From contig CADCKD010000005.1 of assembly GCA_902801985.1 (NCBI GenBank), positions 1-64,000 on the forward strand: DNA of 64,000 nucleotides, written 5' to 3'. The position numbers and the translations under genes are program-made. Below, piece after piece: positions 61,295 through 64,000 of the stretch. Under the pieces are notes generated by a model, which searched no databases, had not been told where the DNA came from, and saw only the letters and a list, made by a program, of their open reading frames with translations. Positions within the stretch are counted from its first letter, which is position 1, and each line of letters begins with the position of its first letter. This DNA is from an uncultured bacterium. GTDB lineage: Bacteria; Cyanobacteriota; Vampirovibrionia; Gastranaerophilales; Gastranaerophilaceae.

Positions 61295-61435
61295 ATAAGA
61301 TTTAAGTGTAGCCGAAACACTAAATATAAATAGTTCATTAACCCCAAAAACATATAAACTCCTAAATAATAAACACTAAAAGAGACCATTAGGATGCAGA
61401 AAACGACCCACTCACAAGATGAGTGGTTTTTTTTT
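61295..61435 (+). ncRNA. Candidate small RNA (~140 nt)
   Basis: The unit between the strong promoter (61260-61288) and a perfect terminator has no open reading frame of note. It contains a 5' hairpin AGTGTAGCCGAAACACT (61305-61321) and a long unpaired AT-rich middle, then the terminator hairpin. No match to 6S RNA, tmRNA, RNase P or SRP RNA was recognised. It may be a trans-acting regulatory RNA. Confidence 0.6.
61408..61435 (+). terminator. Terminator of the small RNA
   Basis: CCACTCACAAGATGAGTGG stem-loop followed by nine T residues. Confidence 0.88.
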
Positions 61436-61581
61436 AGCTCCGAGCAGAGGCAGGCACGAAGTGTCAGTCCGAAAATTATGGAAGAATGAATATTCTTCCT
61501 AATTTGAGGCGTTGCCGTTTAGTGCGAAGAGCGTAGAAACCGAGCAGAGGCAGACACGAAGTATATTTGTTCTTTCTTTAT
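61436..61581. repeat. Direct repeat pair
   Basis: CGAGCAGAGGCAGGCACGAA at 61441-61460 recurs as CGAGCAGAGGCAGACACGAA at 61541-61560, 100 bp apart. GC content is above that of the surroundings and there is no coding frame. It lies just before the end of a minus-strand gene. Confidence 0.6.
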
Positions 61582-62397
61582 TTATTTCTCTCTTGCGATT
61601 CCTGTTTGGTATCCCGGTACGAGCAGGGCAAAAGGTATTACGCGGCCTATTTTGTCTCCCAGAGAACCTTTATCCATTAAGGATGCTGCCAAGCATATAT
61701 CATCTACGTGAGGTGCAAAGTCTGTTGCTTTGATGTTTCTGTCAACTTTTTTGTGGTACAAATGGTCATTTATAAAGTTTGAAACTTTGTTGCCAAGATA
61801 TATTCCGATAGATAAAAATGCGAGTGTAAAGAATGTTTGTGGCATAATTTGGGAAATTTTATTGATAACTTTTGCGCCTTTAACAGAATCTTTAACTGTC
61901 GGCATCATTTTAATAAGTTTGTCAGAAAATCTATTAAAAATTTCAGATCCGCCCCATACGCAACCTACGGGTACCGCAACGTTACCAAGTATTTGATTTA
62001 AAACTTCGCGTTTTTTAGATTTCTTGTTTTCTTTATCGACGATGCTTCCGCCAACATAACCGCCGGCAACTGAACTTGATGCTATTGCTAAAATCTCAGG
62101 ACCTTCGTATCTTACAATTTTATCTTTTGGGGCAAATTTGAATAAAGCCCAATCTTTTATGGGAGTTTTAAGTATTTTGGCTGGGTTAAGCGAAAAACCT
62201 TTCATTTTAGCCAGTGTTGCAAGTACAGGTAACATTCCTGCTGCTGATGAAGCTAAAATTATTCCCTTTTGTTTTGCACTCAACGGTTTTTGACTTGCGG
62301 GTGCATTAGTAAAATTTGCATTATTTGCAAGCAAAAAGTCTCTATTTAAATAGTATTTGCTGTAATCTACATTACCGTTTAATATGCTATCAATCAT
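61582..62397 (-). CDS. Membrane protein, family A paralog
   Basis: 271-aa protein with several hydrophobic segments (ILASSAAGMLPVLATLAKM; AIASSSVAGGYVGGSIV; LGNVAVPVGCVWGG; FFTLAFLSIGIYLGNKVS). The C-terminal IKATDFAPHVDDICLA..GRVIPFALLVPGYQTGIA matches the pattern of the protein at 54268-54999. Start is set at 62397 (MIDSILNG) because a TATAAT box on the minus strand overlaps the upstream ATG at 62424, so a transcript would begin after it; AGGAC lies eight to nine bases before 62397. Function unknown. Confidence 0.72.
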   Translation of the reverse strand: MIDSILNGNVDYSKYYLNRDFLLANNANFTNAPASQKPLSAKQKGIILASSAAGMLPVLATLAKMKGFSLNPAKILKTPIKDWALFKFAPKDKIVRYEGPEILAIASSSVAGGYVGGSIVDKENKKSKKREVLNQILGNVAVPVGCVWGGSEIFNRFSDKLIKMMPTVKDSVKGAKVINKISQIMPQTFFTLAFLSIGIYLGNKVSNFINDHLYHKKVDRNIKATDFAPHVDDICLAASLMDKGSLGDKIGRVIPFALLVPGYQTGIAREK

Positions 62398-62488
62398 TTT
62401 AAAGGGTCCTACTTCACTTTTCATTATATCAAAAACTAAACAAATTAAAAATTGCTAAAAATTTATTTGGTTTTAAGTATTTGTTACA

Positions 62489-64000
62489 TTAAACCAAATC
62501 ATCTTCACTGCAGTCAATAGGAAGTGTAAAACCAAATGTTGAGCCGTGATCCGGTTGTGAATTTACAAATACGTGTCCGTTATGGTGTTTTTCGATGGTT
62601 GTTTTAACTAAATGTAGTCCTAAGCCGGTACCTTTGACGCTGTGGGTTTTATTTTCTATTCTATAAAAGCGTTCAAACACCTTTTTCTGAAATTCCGGTG
62701 CAATACCAATACCTTCATCTCTTACAGTAACAACTATTTGATTATTTTCAGGTTCTTTAAATAGTTTTACTTGTATGGTTGAATCTTGAGGGGCATATTT
62801 AATTGCGTTTGAAAGATAATTTGTTAATGCTCTGGCTATTGAATCGTAATTACAATATATTTGCGGAATTTGTTCTTCTTTTTCAACGTTAATATTAAGG
62901 TTGTGTTCTTTTAAAAGAGGTTGAACTTCACTTACACAGCAATCAATGAGTTGAGAAATATCATTTTCACTCTTTTCGATTTTTGCATTAGAGTCAAGTC
63001 TTGAGAAATCTAAAATATCATTCACCATATTTTGAAGTCTTATTATTTCGGAATGAATAGTACCTATAAATTCTTTTTGTGATTCATAATCAAAATCATT
63101 TCCGCATTCGTATAGTGTATCGATATAACTTCTAAGTACGGTTACCGGAGTTCTGAGTTCGTGCGAAACATTTGATATGAATTGTGATTTCATAACATCC
63201 ATTTCTGCTTCTCTTGTAATATCTATCATTACAATAATGTAGCCCATGTATTCGTGATTTTGATTGTACATTGGGGATATGATAGATTTAAGAGTTTTGT
63301 CATCCATTTTGATATTAAATATAACCGGTTTGGACAATCTTTCTTCTTGTGAAAGCTTTTTATATTCATCAATTTTTTCATTGAAACAGAAGTTACCGTC
63401 AGAATCAACGTAATTTTTAATATTTGAATTTAGGAGTTGATCTTCTTGAAGTTCAAGTAATGATTTTGCGTGCTCATTGATAAGTGTTACGGTGTCGTTA
63501 TTGTCGCATACGATTACACCGTTTGCAATACTCATTAACACAGCTTGAAGTTTATTTCTTTCAAGGGTTAATTGTTCAATATTTGATTCTTCGTATAAAT
63601 GAAGTTTGTTAGACATATCATTAAACGCGTTGAAAAGCTCTTGAACTTCTTGGCTGACGTCTTTACCTTCTATTTTGTAACCGAATTCTCCTGAAGAAAT
63701 TTTTTTAACCCCATCACGAAGAATTTTTAATTCTCTTGTAATCAAATATGTATTGATTAAAACAACAAAAGCAAATACTAACCAAACAATTGTAAATACA
63801 AATAATAATGATGCTCTTGTTGTGGAAGATAATTTGTCTATAATAGTTCCGGACAATCCAACATTTACAGATCCGTAATTCATCCCGCTTTGTGATGAAA
63901 TCATAGGAGAAGACACTGCTATATCCGGTCTTTTTGTGGTGCGAACCGAATTATTTTGTGCTTTATATATTGTATTACCATTTTGGTCTAAAAATTCGAT
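62489..64000 (-). CDS. Sensor histidine kinase (5' end cut by window edge)
   Basis: Incomplete: the frame stays open to the window edge, so the N-terminus lies beyond 64000. From the edge inward: part of an extracytoplasmic domain, one membrane span (LLFVFTIVWLVFAFVVLINT), HAMP, a PAS domain (ANGVIVCDNNDTVTLINEHA), HisKA with the phosphorylated histidine in SNVSHELRTPVT, and HATPase_c with YLSNAIKYAP, DEGIGIAP and GTGLGLHLVK. The layout resembles VicK/WalK or PhoR kinases. Its partner response regulator is probably beyond the window; the single receiver domain at 35.5 kb is another candidate. A GTG inside the frame at 63916 is not the real start. Confidence 0.93.
   Translation of the reverse strand: MEFLDQNGNTIYKAQNNSVRTTKRPDIAVSSPMISSQSGMNYGSVNVGLSGTIIDKLSSTTRASLLFVFTIVWLVFAFVVLINTYLITRELKILRDGVKKISSGEFGYKIEGKDVSQEVQELFNAFNDMSNKLHLYEESNIEQLTLERNKLQAVLMSIANGVIVCDNNDTVTLINEHAKSLLELQEDQLLNSNIKNYVDSDGNFCFNEKIDEYKKLSQEERLSKPVIFNIKMDDKTLKSIISPMYNQNHEYMGYIIVMIDITREAEMDVMKSQFISNVSHELRTPVTVLRSYIDTLYECGNDFDYESQKEFIGTIHSEIIRLQNMVNDILDFSRLDSNAKIEKSENDISQLIDCCVSEVQPLLKEHNLNINVEKEEQIPQIYCNYDSIARALTNYLSNAIKYAPQDSTIQVKLFKEPENNQIVVTVRDEGIGIAPEFQKKVFERFYRIENKTHSVKGTGLGLHLVKTTIEKHHNGHVFVNSQPDHGSTFGFTLPIDCSEDDLV

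Overview
The window is 64 kb of AT-rich bacterial DNA (GC about one third by eye) with about 58 protein genes, one intact tRNA gene, one candidate small RNA, and many intergenic repeats. The best guess for the source is a gut-type, non-photosynthetic relative of Cyanobacteria (Gastranaerophilales / 'Melainabacteria'). This is inferred from the gene mix: anaerobic ribonucleotide reductase NrdDG, an [FeFe]-hydrogenase maturase HydE, ADP-forming acetyl-CoA synthetase, no photosynthesis or respiration genes, type IV pilus/prepilin proteins, and several lineage-style proteins of unknown function. No 16S gene or other marker is present to prove it.

Layout. 1-1100: tRNA-Met(CAT) flanked by exact partial copies of itself, then a long leader before nrdD. 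1.1-11.1 kb: nrdD-nrdG, an acyl-CoA/acyl-ACP synthetase, a gpmI that appears broken, and a SNF2 helicase. 11.2-18.6 kb: repeat array, TPR protein, HydE, SpoIID-like protein, MurJ, TPR protein, second repeat array. 18.6-28 kb: speE, a DNA methyltransferase, mutL, and the fatty-acid genes fabF, acpP, fabG and fabD, all on the minus strand with unrelated plus-strand genes between them; a 55-aa ribbon-helix-helix repressor lies here. 28-40 kb: mini-RNase III, a MIP channel, parvulin, nitroreductase, prepilin, pgk, a lone receiver domain, an aldolase-like protein, a radical SAM enzyme, and a PilM-PilN fusion followed by PilO. 40-46 kb: nadA-rlmB, the main-type sigma factor, a radical SAM protein, and the ADP-forming acyl-CoA synthetase with a cysteine-rich tail. 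46-58 kb: a divergent HTH pair, envelope proteins, prs, a third repeat array, secreted paralogs, proS and a sugar aminotransferase. 58-64 kb: a large filament-like helical protein, the fourth repeat array, two small proteins, an orphan promoter-terminator unit, a membrane protein, and a sensor kinase cut by the window edge.

How the genes fit together. The metabolic genes suit a fermenter: glycolysis (gpmI, pgk), ATP from acetyl-CoA (ADP-forming synthetase), anaerobic dNTP synthesis, and hydrogenase maturation. MurJ, a SpoIID-like protein, FabD/F/G/ACP and many signal peptides point to an elaborate envelope; PilM-N, PilO and prepilin indicate type IV pili or a related secretion system.

Three signals stand out. 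(1) Four intergenic arrays share a modular repeat: 50-56-nt units opening with a variable G-run and GTAAAT, then a palindromic module, then a constant tail, then 10-nt repeats. (2) Eight genes have a sigma-70-type -10 box exactly 6 nt before the ATG and no Shine-Dalgarno, which predicts leaderless mRNAs (a ninth has a 7-nt gap). (3) Families of lineage-style proteins share N-terminal motifs with no known function.
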